Position numbers and translations under genes: made by a program
Shown here: in pieces, positions 41,606 through 49,337 of the stretch
Position numbering within the stretch: position 1 is the stretch's first letter
Layout: every line of letters begins with the position of its first letter
Notes under the pieces: model-generated
Databases searched by the model: none
The model's input: the letters and a program-made list of their open reading frames with translations, nothing else
What the model was told of the DNA's origin: nothing
Source of the DNA: Pseudotabrizicola sp051200875
Lineage (GTDB): Bacteria; Pseudomonadota; Alphaproteobacteria; Rhodobacterales; Rhodobacteraceae
Reading direction: 5' to 3'
Length of the DNA stretch: 64,000 nt
Assembly (NCBI RefSeq): GCF_051200875.1
Contig: NZ_CP195191.1
Coordinates: 124,001-188,000, forward strand

Positions 41606-41692
41606 TGGGCTTTTCCGAGGAATGTCAGAAGATCAAAGCGGGATTTAGCCAGTTTGGACCAAATTACAAGCCGGGTCTATGACTATGGGCCA

Positions 41693-42175
41693 TCACGCTT
41701 TCTGGCTGATCTTGGCTAACAGGTCGCTTTTCCCCTGAACATTGGCAAGGATTTCTCTCAGCTCTGGCTCATCGACAAGTCTGGCTGCTTTCTTGGCGGA
41801 AAACCACTTGCGCTTGCGCTGCTTTCGCTCAGGGAATTTTTCGGCCAAACGGCTGACATGTAGGGGAAAGACCGTGACCAAGCACGGCAGCGGTGGCAAT
41901 GGGGTGCGTCGCTTTGGGTAGGTGTAGGTTCCCAAGGGTTCCGTACTGACGTCCCCTTCGACGCCAGCTTCCTCCCACGCTTCCTTGGCAGCGGACTGGG
42001 GGGCAGGAAGCGATTTGCATGGCCATCCCTTTGGGATGACCCAACGCCCGGTGTCGCGGCTGGTGACCAGAAGAACTTCCACAGAGCCGCGTTTCAAACG
42101 CCAGCACATAGCACCATGCTGGCTGTAGCGCTCGGTCGCGTTTCCGTCGTCGTCTGTCTCTTTGACTTCCTTCAA
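41693..42175 (-). CDS. Nudix hydrolase
   Basis: A 160-residue Nudix-fold protein. The Nudix box is GWPCKSLPAPQSAAKEAWEE followed by AGV. The catalytic EAWEEAG core is intact, but the first Glu of the classical G-x5-E is absent, as in the diphosphoinositol-phosphate-type Nudix proteins common in this group. Beta strands RLKRGSVEVLLVTSRDTGRW and a C-terminal RKWFSAKKA helix fit the fold. The start is a TTG at 42175; no ATG or GTG precedes the fold before a stop, so the start is uncertain. Substrate unknown. Confidence 0.78.
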   Translation of the reverse strand: MKEVKETDDDGNATERYSQHGAMCWRLKRGSVEVLLVTSRDTGRWVIPKGWPCKSLPAPQSAAKEAWEEAGVEGDVSTEPLGTYTYPKRRTPLPPLPCLVTVFPLHVSRLAEKFPERKQRKRKWFSAKKAARLVDEPELREILANVQGKSDLLAKISQKA

Positions 42176-42330
42176 GGGCTTGCCTGTAAGTTGGTGCTCT
42201 GAGCGGTCTCAGATGCGGGCTTTTCAGAAATATGACATAGATTTTTAAAAGTTTACAGTCGCTCGGCCAACAGGATTGCCGATTTGGAAATTGGGCCTAG
42301 TTCTAAAGCAATCAGTAGAGAGATCGCCAA

Positions 42331-42867
42331 ATGTCCAAGCGCGTCGAAATCGCAACTGTGATTGCCCTTTTTCTAAGCTCTGCTGCCGGCGCTGCCTTCG
42401 CGGCGAGCAAAGGGTTCACGTTTGACTCTATAGATGGCGGCACGATGGCGTTGGAGGACTGGCAGGGAAACCCGGTGCTGGTGGTCAACACGGCCTCGCT
42501 TTGCGGATTCACGCCGCAATATGACGGACTTCAAGCCCTTCATGACGAGTTTGCAGGGCGTGGATTGGTCGTTCTTGCCATCCCGTCAGATGATTTCCGG
42601 CAGGAACTCGGGTCTGCTGAGGAAGTCAAAGAATTCTGTGCCGTCAACTTCGATCTAACCATACCCATGACTGAAATCACCCATGTGAAGGGCAGTGAGG
42701 CGCATCCGTTTTACAAATGGCTTGCGGCTGAGCATGGCTTTACGCCGGGATGGAATTTCAACAAGGTGTTGTTAGGGCCAGACGGTGAAGTGGTGGGAAC
42801 ATGGGGATCATCGGTGAAGCCTCAGTCCAAGGCAATTGTCTCGAAGATCGAGCCGCTGCTCAACTGA
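42331..42867 (+). CDS. Glutathione peroxidase family protein, exported
   Basis: A 178-residue thioredoxin-fold peroxidase. The peroxidatic Cys is in VNTASLCGFTPQYDGLQ (Cys in place of Sec), and GWNFNKVLLGPDGEV carries the conserved Trp-Asn-Phe. The N-terminus VEIATVIALFLSSAAGAAFA is a Sec signal peptide, so the enzyme probably acts in the periplasm against lipid or hydrogen peroxides, most likely using thioredoxin-like donors. The stop overlaps the next gene's probable start. Confidence 0.88.
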   Translation: MSKRVEIATVIALFLSSAAGAAFAASKGFTFDSIDGGTMALEDWQGNPVLVVNTASLCGFTPQYDGLQALHDEFAGRGLVVLAIPSDDFRQELGSAEEVKEFCAVNFDLTIPMTEITHVKGSEAHPFYKWLAAEHGFTPGWNFNKVLLGPDGEVVGTWGSSVKPQSKAIVSKIEPLLN

Positions 42868-43982
42868 CCGGGCCGCTTTTTATCGGGTCAGAGATTTACC
42901 GTGGCTCATCCTATGGCGCAAATCACCCCCTAAGGGTTCCGCGCGTCTCGACAGTCATGGACCTGTCCCGCGCCCTTGGGTGGCTGCCTTCAGGACGTTT
43001 TCGGTCCAGCCCAACCGCAAAGCCCGCTGCGCTGACGGCTTGGCATAGTTCTGATTATGTAACGGCCCTGAAAAAGGCAGAACAGACCGGCGATTTGAGT
43101 GCCGAGGAGAAAAGCCGGCACCAGCTTGGCACCTTGTCGAACCCGATCTTCCCGCAGATTTATTCGCGACCGGCAACCGGTGTTGGGGGCGTTCTTTTAG
43201 CGGCAGAGCTTTTGGCTCAGACGCCGGGCGCGATCCACGTTCCGGGCGGTGGAACACATCATGGGATGCCTGATCGGGCGAATGGTTTCTGCTATATGAA
43301 CGACCCTGTCCTTGCCATGCTTGCTTTTCGCAGGCTGGGATTGCGACGGATCGCCTATGTCGACATCGACGCGCACCATTGTGATGGCGTGCAATTCGCC
43401 TTCGCCGGGGATAGTGACGCGTTGTTGATTTCGACGCATGAGGAAAATCGCTGGCCTATGACCGGCGCGCTGAATGATCATGGTGGAGGCAACTGCTTTA
43501 ATCTGCCCGTTCCACGCGGGTTCAATGACAGCGAGATGCGGGCAGCATTGCACGAACTGATTTTGCCGAGGGTCGAGGCGTTTCAGCCAGATGTCATTGT
43601 TTTGCAGGCCGGAGCGGATGGAGTTGAGGAAGACCCGCTGGCGCGACTTGCTTTGTCCAACAACGCTCATATTGAAGTCCTGCGCGCGCTGCGTCCTTTA
43701 ACGGCGCGATTTCTACTGTTGGGGGGAGGCGGCTATAATCCGTGGACCGTCGGGCGCTGTTGGACAGCCCTTTGGGCGGTTCTCGCTGGGTTTGAGATCC
43801 CGGATCGACTGCCGACCGAAGCAACAAAAGTTCTTTCGTCCCTCGGTTGGGGCGGTGGTGGCAGACCGCCACCCGACCCGCAGCTTTTGACGACCCTGCG
43901 GGATTCCCCCCGGGAAGGCGTTGTCAGGGAAGAAATCCGAAGACGTTTGGCAACGTTGGCGCAGCGGGAGTTTCCGCTGTGA
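42864..43982 (+). CDS. Histone deacetylase family (AcuC-like) amidohydrolase
   Basis: About 370 residues of the zinc-dependent HDAC/AcuC/acetylpolyamine amidohydrolase superfamily. Landmarks are GGGTHHGMPDRANGFCYMND, the zinc ligands in YVDIDAHHCDGVQ and QAGADGVEEDPLA, and LLLGGGGYNPW with the Tyr loop. The usual HHGDG is HHCDG here. The conserved N-terminus (IGSEIYRGSSYGANHPL) begins just after the gpx stop, where only a CTG (42864) overlapping that stop is available. An ATG at 42801, inside gpx, would add 21 residues. I favour the coupled start but am unsure. Confidence 0.8.
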   Translation: MTGPLFIGSEIYRGSSYGANHPLRVPRVSTVMDLSRALGWLPSGRFRSSPTAKPAALTAWHSSDYVTALKKAEQTGDLSAEEKSRHQLGTLSNPIFPQIYSRPATGVGGVLLAAELLAQTPGAIHVPGGGTHHGMPDRANGFCYMNDPVLAMLAFRRLGLRRIAYVDIDAHHCDGVQFAFAGDSDALLISTHEENRWPMTGALNDHGGGNCFNLPVPRGFNDSEMRAALHELILPRVEAFQPDVIVLQAGADGVEEDPLARLALSNNAHIEVLRALRPLTARFLLLGGGGYNPWTVGRCWTALWAVLAGFEIPDRLPTEATKVLSSLGWGGGGRPPPDPQLLTTLRDSPREGVVREEIRRRLATLAQREFPL

Positions 43983-44542
43983 TACGCTCGTTTATTGGCA
44001 TTGCGATACCTGACGACGTTCGATCTGCACTTGCTGTGCAGCAGTTTCTCTTGCCACTTCCACGTCGCGTACTTCCCGAGGCGTTTCACTTGACCTTGGC
44101 GTTTCTTGGCGAAATCGATCCCGATGTGCTGGAGACAACACATGAGGCACTCTTGACCCTAAAAGCGGAAAAGTTTCAGCTTTCGCTTTCCGGCTTGGGT
44201 TTGTTCGGGTCAGATCGGCCGCGAGCCGCTTGGGCCGGGGTATGCCAAAGTGATCCTTTGACGAACTTGCAGGCCAAGGTCGAACGTCTTGCGCGGCAGG
44301 CGGGTTGTACTGTGGAACATCGCCGCTTTGTGCCGCATGTGACCTTGGGACGGTTTTCCCCACCGCCAAAAGAGGAGGCAATGCGCCTTGAAAGAGCCGT
44401 TGCGCTTGGCGCCAGTTTTTCCAGCCCGGCTTGGGAAGTGCAGGAAGTTACGCTTTGGCAAAGCCATCTGGGCGGCAAGACACCCTTTTACGAAGAACTG
44501 GCATCTTATCCATTGATGCCGAATACTTTATTCGGCCACTGA
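43979..44542 (+). CDS. thpR: RNA 2',3'-cyclic phosphodiesterase (LigT/ThpR family)
   Basis: A 187-residue 2H phosphoesterase. The two His-x-Thr-x motifs are HLTLAFLG and HVTLGRFS, in the correct order and spacing (about 80 residues). It opens with IRSFIGIAIPDDVRSAL, typical of the family. The enzymes hydrolyse 2',3'-cyclic phosphates or ligate tRNA halves in vitro. The start is GTG at 43979, overlapping the previous stop (GTGA). The 3' end overlaps the convergent DUF6476 gene by 15 bases. Confidence 0.88.
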   Translation: MIRSFIGIAIPDDVRSALAVQQFLLPLPRRVLPEAFHLTLAFLGEIDPDVLETTHEALLTLKAEKFQLSLSGLGLFGSDRPRAAWAGVCQSDPLTNLQAKVERLARQAGCTVEHRRFVPHVTLGRFSPPPKEEAMRLERAVALGASFSSPAWEVQEVTLWQSHLGGKTPFYEELASYPLMPNTLFGH

Positions 44543-44839
44543 CATGATCTCTAATTCCTGACGCAAAGAGCCGTCATGGTTGAAGATTTGGATATGATTG
44601 TCTGATGTGACGACCGCGATCCAATCGGCATGCATTGTCACAGCAACTGCAGTCGCGCCGTTCAACAGTTTGATTTCAGATGGCAGCAAAGGTTCGGTCG
44701 ATGCGCCCGGCATCCGGGTGACAAGCAAGCCAACCACGGTTATGACACCGACAATCATGGTGACCATCAAGACGATCACCAACCATTTCAGAAAGGCGAG
44801 CGAGGGCGGCAAGCTTTCGGGAGCGGGAGTAGTGTCCAT
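44528..44839 (-). CDS. DUF6476 family single-span membrane protein
   Basis: A 103-residue protein: short Pro-rich N-terminus, one membrane helix (LKWLVIVLMVTMIVGVITVV, about residues 17-40), then a small beta-rich domain (AVAVTMHADWIAVVTSDNHI, then QIFNHDGSLRQEL) on the far side. It matches the Rhodobacteraceae DUF6476 proteins, of unknown function. The ATG (44837-44839) shares two bases with the ATG of the divergent pseudouridine synthase gene. Confidence 0.75.
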   Translation of the reverse strand: MDTTPAPESLPPSLAFLKWLVIVLMVTMIVGVITVVGLLVTRMPGASTEPLLPSEIKLLNGATAVAVTMHADWIAVVTSDNHIQIFNHDGSLRQELEIMSVAE

Positions 44840-45911
44840 GGCGGGCCTATACGATGACGGCGATGATGAAAGCGGCGAGGATGGCATTGAGGCGCAAACC
44901 CTGACTGTCCTTCTTCCGGACGGCCCTGCCGATAGACTTGATAAGGTGCTTGCCCGTGCAGTTCCAGAGGAAGCGGCTCTTTCGCGAACAAGACTGTCGC
45001 GAATGATCGCTGATGGAGATGTCCTGATCGGAGGTGTGGCGGTCACTGACGGGAAGGCAAAGATCGACGGCGGTATCGAAGTGGTCTTGCGATTGGCACC
45101 TCCCGAGAGTGTTGAGACCTTGGCCGAGGACATCCCTCTAAACGTGGTTTATGAAGATGCTGATTTGATTGTCATCGACAAGCCCGTTGGCATGGTGGTT
45201 CACCCCGCGCCAGGGTCGCCTTCGGGTACTTTGGTCAATGCCCTTCTGCATCACTGCGGCGACAGCCTGTCTGGGATAGGTGGTGAGCGTCGACCGGGTA
45301 TCGTGCATCGTATCGACAAAGACACGACCGGGCTGTTGGTGGCTGCAAAGTCGGATCGGGCGCATCACGGCTTGGCCGCACAATTCGAACGGCACAGTGT
45401 CACCCGGCATTACATCGCGCTCGTCCACGGGCTTCCGGATGCGGCGGACCCGCGCCTGCGCGGGATCAAGGGCGTCAGTTTTGAAGCGGGTGGGATCATC
45501 AAGATCGCAACCCTTCTGGCGCGTCACAAGACGGATCGCCAGCGGCAGGCAGTGGTCTGGCAAGATGGACGGCATGCTGTAACCCGTGTTCGAGTGCTGG
45601 AGGCATTCGCGGATCAGGCGGCCTTGGTTGAATGCTGGTTAGAAACCGGTCGCACTCATCAGATCCGGGTGCACATGTCCTATGCAGGCTACGGTCTGTT
45701 GGGCGATGAAACTTATGGCGGAAAGCGGAAACTATCTTCCAGAGCCGTCGGCGAAGTCGCCGCAGAGATGGGAAATGGTTTTTCTCGGCAAGCCCTACAT
45801 GCAGCGACGTTGGGGTTCGATCATCCGGTAACCGGCGAAAGACTGGAGTTCACCAGTCCGCTGCCTAAGGACATGTCGAGTTTGCTGGACGCACTCCGAG
45901 CCCTGAAATAA
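44838..45911 (+). CDS. RluA-family 23S rRNA pseudouridine synthase (RluD-like)
   Basis: A 357-residue enzyme. An acidic N-terminal leader is followed by an S4-like RNA-binding domain (DRLDKVLARAVPEEAALSRT), the RluA catalytic core with RPGIVHRIDKDTTGLLV (catalytic Asp) and HQIRVHMSYAGYGLLGDETY. The S4 domain suits RluD, which modifies helix 69 of 23S rRNA. The ATG at 44838 has GGGAG 8 bases upstream and overlaps the divergent gene's start codon in CCATGG. rpoH follows after 182 bases. Confidence 0.9.
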   Translation: MAGLYDDGDDESGEDGIEAQTLTVLLPDGPADRLDKVLARAVPEEAALSRTRLSRMIADGDVLIGGVAVTDGKAKIDGGIEVVLRLAPPESVETLAEDIPLNVVYEDADLIVIDKPVGMVVHPAPGSPSGTLVNALLHHCGDSLSGIGGERRPGIVHRIDKDTTGLLVAAKSDRAHHGLAAQFERHSVTRHYIALVHGLPDAADPRLRGIKGVSFEAGGIIKIATLLARHKTDRQRQAVVWQDGRHAVTRVRVLEAFADQAALVECWLETGRTHQIRVHMSYAGYGLLGDETYGGKRKLSSRAVGEVAAEMGNGFSRQALHAATLGFDHPVTGERLEFTSPLPKDMSSLLDALRALK

Positions 45912-46014
45912 GCGGTAGCGCTGACATTCCTGTGATTGGCCCGTCACAAACCTTCTTTCTTTCGTCGGAAATGCATTGATCCAACGTTAAGAAAGATGTG
46001 ATAGGCCCCGGCAC

Positions 46015-46043
46015 TTGCAACTTGGGGTCACGATCCTTAGGTT
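46015..46043 (+). promoter_or_regulatory. Possible rpoH promoter
   Basis: TTGCAA (46015-46020), 17 bases, then TAGGTT (46038-46043), about 50 bases before the rpoH ATG. The -35 element matches consensus at 4 of 6 positions and the -10 element at 3 of 6. It is the best-spaced pair I see in the gap but is not strong. Confidence 0.3.
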
Positions 46044-46093
46044 TGGCAGTCCCTCGGGGGCTGATGGCACCGGGGTAAGACAGGGGGCAAAGA

Positions 46094-46987
46094 ATGAGCA
46101 CCTATACGAACCTTCCCGCACCAAGTCCTGAACAGGGCTTGAACCGGTATTTGCAGGAAATCCGGAAGTTTCCGCTTCTTGAGCCGGAAGAAGAATACAT
46201 GCTGGCCAAGGCTTGGGTCGAGCGGCAGGACAGCACCGCTGCGCACAGGCTGGTCACGTCACACCTGCGCTTGGCCGCCAAGATTGCGATGGGTTATCGC
46301 GGTTATGGGCTTCCGCAGGCCGAAGTGATCTCGGAAGCGAATGTCGGGTTGATGCAGGCCGTAAAACGGTTTGACCCCGAAAAAGGCTTCCGCCTGGCTA
46401 CTTATGCCATGTGGTGGATCCGTGCCGCTATTCAGGAATACATTTTGCGGTCGTGGAGCCTGGTAAAGCTGGGAACGACTTCGGCACAGAAGAAACTGTT
46501 CTTCAATCTGCGCAAAGCCAAAGCAAAGGTCGGCGCGCTTGAGGATGGTGACCTGCGCCCGGAGAACCTTGCCCAGATCGCAAAGGATCTTTCAGTTTCT
46601 GAAAACGAAGTCGTGGAAATGAACCGCCGACTTTCGGGTTCGGATGCGTCTTTGAATGCGACCGTTGGGTCTGAAGATGGCGGCGCTCAGTGGCAGGATT
46701 GGCTAGAAGACGAAGATAGCGATCAGGCTGAAGCCTATGCCGAGCAAGACGAGATGGATGCGCGCCGGTCGATGCTGGTCGAAGCGATGTCAGTTCTGAA
46801 TGAGCGTGAGAGAGACATCCTGATGCAACGTCGCTTGGCTGACGAGCCCGTGACATTGGAAGACCTGTCCGCAAGCTACGGGGTGAGCCGCGAACGTATT
46901 CGGCAAATCGAGGTGCGTGCCTTTGAGAAACTGCAGGAAAAGATGCGCGAACTTGCCAAGGGGAAGGGCATGGCCATCCCCGCTTGA
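46094..46987 (+). CDS. rpoH: RNA polymerase heat-shock sigma factor RpoH (sigma-32)
   Basis: A 297-residue sigma factor. Region 2 has SHLRLAAKIAMGYRGYGLP and RFDPEKGFRLATYAMWWIRA (-10 recognition). The RpoH box is visible as QKKLFFNLRKAK. Region 4 carries the HTH LEDLSASYGVSRERIRQIEV. These distinguish it from RpoD and EcfG. Alphaproteobacteria often carry two RpoH paralogues, and I cannot tell which this is. It is monocistronic, with a good terminator downstream. Confidence 0.96.
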   Translation: MSTYTNLPAPSPEQGLNRYLQEIRKFPLLEPEEEYMLAKAWVERQDSTAAHRLVTSHLRLAAKIAMGYRGYGLPQAEVISEANVGLMQAVKRFDPEKGFRLATYAMWWIRAAIQEYILRSWSLVKLGTTSAQKKLFFNLRKAKAKVGALEDGDLRPENLAQIAKDLSVSENEVVEMNRRLSGSDASLNATVGSEDGGAQWQDWLEDEDSDQAEAYAEQDEMDARRSMLVEAMSVLNERERDILMQRRLADEPVTLEDLSASYGVSRERIRQIEVRAFEKLQEKMRELAKGKGMAIPA

Positions 46988-47031
46988 GGCCCCCCTTGGC
47001 CTTTTAAGCAGACAGGTTTAGGACAATTGCA

Positions 47032-47073
47032 CAGGCGGAAGGCAAAAGGCTTTCCGCCTGACGTTTTTGTTTT
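47032..47073 (+). terminator. rpoH terminator
   Basis: Stem CAGGCGGAA (47032-47040) and TTCCGCCTG (47052-47060), extended inward by GC/GC around AAAAG. It is followed by ACGTTTTTGTTTTC. It lies 45 bases after the rpoH stop and is a classic intrinsic terminator. Confidence 0.88.
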
Positions 47074-47152
47074 CTGATGCGTCGTTTTTGTTTGCCAGAC
47101 TGGCAGGCAAAAGCTACGACCTCGACCTGTGGTTGAAAGGACCAGACCTGCG

Positions 47153-47845
47153 ATGAAGATGACCGACACATTCATAAAGCCGATGCATCCCGAAGGCCGA
47201 AAGTTTGTTGCGATCTTTGCGGCGATCTCGTTAGTTCTGTTCCTGATTTGGGATCCGCTGGGCTGGCTGGGGATGGGCCTGACGGTTTGGTGCTATTACT
47301 TCTTCCGTGATCCAAAGCGGGCAGTGCCGCAGGGCGCGGGATTGATCGTTTCGCCTGCGGATGGGGTTATCTCACTGATCGAAAAGGCAGTCCCGCCACA
47401 AGAATTGGGAATGGGGCCAGAAGCGCTGACGCGTGTCTCGGTGTTCATGTCGGTCTTCAACTGCCATGTGAACAGAGCCCCTGTTGCCGGAACGATTGGT
47501 GCAATGTCCTATCGACCCGGGAAATTTCTGAATGCTTCCCTGGACAAGGCGTCTGAGGATAATGAACGCAATTCACTGCGAATTGACCTTGCAGATGGTC
47601 GCCAAATTGCTGTCGTCCAAATTGCTGGCTTGGTCGCCCGCCGGATCATGTGGTGGGTTAGTGAAGGACAGAGCGTGCGCACCGGCGAACGCTTTGGTTT
47701 GATCCGTTTCGGTTCGCGCCTTGACGTCTATCTTCCGGAAGGTGTTCATCCGCAGGTCGCACTAGGGCAGACGATGGTTGCCGGTGAAACCGTGATTGCG
47801 GTTTTGGGGCGTGAACTGCCAGCGGCTGTGGGTCTGGTCGAATGA
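47153..47845 (+). CDS. psd: Phosphatidylserine decarboxylase proenzyme
   Basis: A 230-residue short-type (archaeal/alphaproteobacterial-like) decarboxylase that makes phosphatidylethanolamine. An N-terminal membrane-associating hydrophobic segment (FVAIFAAISLVLFLIWDPLGW) is followed by VSPADGVISLIE, MSVFNCHVNRAPVAG and the self-cleavage site RFGSRLDVY, where Ser becomes the pyruvoyl group. The ATG at 47153 gives KMTDTFIKPMHPEG, and an ATG two codons later is also possible. The stop overlaps the pssA start (ATGA). Confidence 0.94.
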   Translation: MKMTDTFIKPMHPEGRKFVAIFAAISLVLFLIWDPLGWLGMGLTVWCYYFFRDPKRAVPQGAGLIVSPADGVISLIEKAVPPQELGMGPEALTRVSVFMSVFNCHVNRAPVAGTIGAMSYRPGKFLNASLDKASEDNERNSLRIDLADGRQIAVVQIAGLVARRIMWWVSEGQSVRTGERFGLIRFGSRLDVYLPEGVHPQVALGQTMVAGETVIAVLGRELPAAVGLVE

Positions 47846-48600
47846 GCGACGACGATCATGCACAGGCTCCCCGGCGCAGGATGCACATCCTGCAGCTCTT
47901 GCCGAACCTTATATCTATCCTCGCGCTTTGCTCTGGTTTGACCGCAATCCGAATGGCCGTCGAAGGGCAGTTTGGCCTATCGGTGGGCCTTATCGGTTTG
48001 GCAGCTGCCCTCGACGGGATTGATGGTCGTTTGGCGCGGATGCTGAAGTCCGAAAGTGCGATCGGGGCAGAATTGGATAGCCTGTGTGATCTCGTGAATT
48101 TCGGAGTGACGCCAGCCCTTGTCCTTTATTATTGGGGCATGCGGGCAGACACTTCTCTGGGGTGGATTGCCGTGCTGATCTATGCGGTCTGCTGTATGCT
48201 ACGACTTGCACGTTTCAACGTTGGCCAGCGTGTTTCTGATGCCGAGGAAAAACCAAATGGGTTTGTCGGTGTGCCATCGCCCGCGGGTGCGATGCTTGCT
48301 CTTGGTCCCATCTATCTGACCTACGCGTTCGGTCCAGAACTCAAGCCGCCGGCCTTTGCCATCGCAATCTGGATGGTATTTGTCGGGGCTTTGATGATTT
48401 CTCGAATGCCGACCCCCAGCTTCAAGGGCGTGCGGATCTATGCCGAGAATGCGCGCTTTATTCTCGTTGGCTCGGTTGCCCTCATGGCGTCACTCCTGAC
48501 CTATCCTTGGGTCACGCTGATGTTGCTTGATATCGTTTATCTTATTGCAATCATTGTACTCTGGCGCCGAAGTGCCAAGTCGTTAAGGAGTGTGGTGTGA
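47842..48600 (+). CDS. pssA: CDP-diacylglycerol-serine O-phosphatidyltransferase
   Basis: A 252-residue integral membrane enzyme that makes phosphatidylserine. The CDP-alcohol phosphotransferase motif is complete: DGIDGRLARMLKSESAIG followed by AELDSLCD (D-G-x2-x-A-R-x8-G-x3-D-x3-D type). About six to eight membrane segments follow. The N-terminal stretch RMHILQLLPNLISILALCSG is typical of type II PssA. It is coupled to psd upstream and abuts pmtA downstream with no gap. Confidence 0.94.
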   Translation: MSDDDHAQAPRRRMHILQLLPNLISILALCSGLTAIRMAVEGQFGLSVGLIGLAAALDGIDGRLARMLKSESAIGAELDSLCDLVNFGVTPALVLYYWGMRADTSLGWIAVLIYAVCCMLRLARFNVGQRVSDAEEKPNGFVGVPSPAGAMLALGPIYLTYAFGPELKPPAFAIAIWMVFVGALMISRMPTPSFKGVRIYAENARFILVGSVALMASLLTYPWVTLMLLDIVYLIAIIVLWRRSAKSLRSVV

Positions 48601-49224
48601 ATGGATATCCAAGCGGTTCGTAAGTCCTATGCCCGTTGGGCGCCCATCTATGACAGAACATTCGGGGCGATCACTGGGCATGGACGGCGACGCGCAGCGG
48701 ATGTTCTGAATGGTCTAGGTGGCCGGATCCTTGAGGTTGGGGTGGGCACTGGTCTTTCCTTGCCCAATTACCGGCCAGAGGTGCTTGTGACTGGAATTGA
48801 CGCCAGTGCAGAGATGTTGGCGAAGGCGCAGAAGAAGGTCGACGAACTGTCTCTCAGACATGTCGAAGAGTTGCTTCTCATGGATGCACGCGCGATGGAG
48901 TTTGGCGACGGCAGTTTCGACCATGTCAGCGCAATGCACATTCTGTCCGTGGTGCCCGAGCCTGAGCGTGTAATGTCGGAAATTGCACGGGTCCTTCGTC
49001 CGGGCGGGACGGTTGTGGTGGTCAACCACTTCGCACGGGATGCAGCTGGCGAAAAGGCTTTGACGCTGATTGAGCGCGCAGCGGCGCCATTTGCTGACTG
49101 GCTTGGATGGCATTCCGATTTTGATCGGAGCAGGATCATGCAAGTACCTCAACTCACGCTTATCGAAGAACAGCGGTTACCTCCTTTGGGGATGATGACC
49201 CTTCTCCGCTTCCGAAAAGATTGA
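48601..49224 (+). CDS. pmtA: Phosphatidylethanolamine N-methyltransferase PmtA
   Basis: A 207-residue class I SAM-dependent methyltransferase: motif I ILEVGVGTGLSLPNY, motif II VTGIDASAEML, and VLRPGGTVVVVNHF. The N-terminal RKSYARWAPIYDRTFGAITG resembles the Rhodobacter-type PmtA rather than the Sinorhizobium type. It would methylate phosphatidylethanolamine three times to phosphatidylcholine. The ATG immediately follows the pssA stop, giving a psd-pssA-pmtA operon that covers the whole route from CDP-diacylglycerol. Confidence 0.87.
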   Translation: MDIQAVRKSYARWAPIYDRTFGAITGHGRRRAADVLNGLGGRILEVGVGTGLSLPNYRPEVLVTGIDASAEMLAKAQKKVDELSLRHVEELLLMDARAMEFGDGSFDHVSAMHILSVVPEPERVMSEIARVLRPGGTVVVVNHFARDAAGEKALTLIERAAAPFADWLGWHSDFDRSRIMQVPQLTLIEEQRLPPLGMMTLLRFRKD

Positions 49225-49239
49225 TCGGAAAAGAGTGAT

Positions 49240-49269
49240 GGGCCCGATCGCACTTCGACGATTGGGCCC
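49240..49269 (+). terminator. Stem-loop after pmtA
   Basis: GGGCCCGATCG (49240-49250) and CGATTGGGCCC (49259-49269) pair over 11 bases with one G:U, around loop CACTTCGA. It is followed by CGCATCTGACCTTTTCC, so the T-run is distant. Probably the end of the phospholipid operon. Confidence 0.5.
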
Positions 49270-49337
49270 CGCATCTGACCTTTTCCTTCCGCCCTTGATT
49301 GGTTAGCGTGGTAGCGCAATCAGGGAGGCTTAGGCCG

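Noticed and set aside
45912..46093. EcfG-type stress promoter (GGAA...CGTT) upstream of rpoH
   Set aside because: The two elements are only about 13 bases apart, too short for the 16-17 spacing of EcfG promoters.
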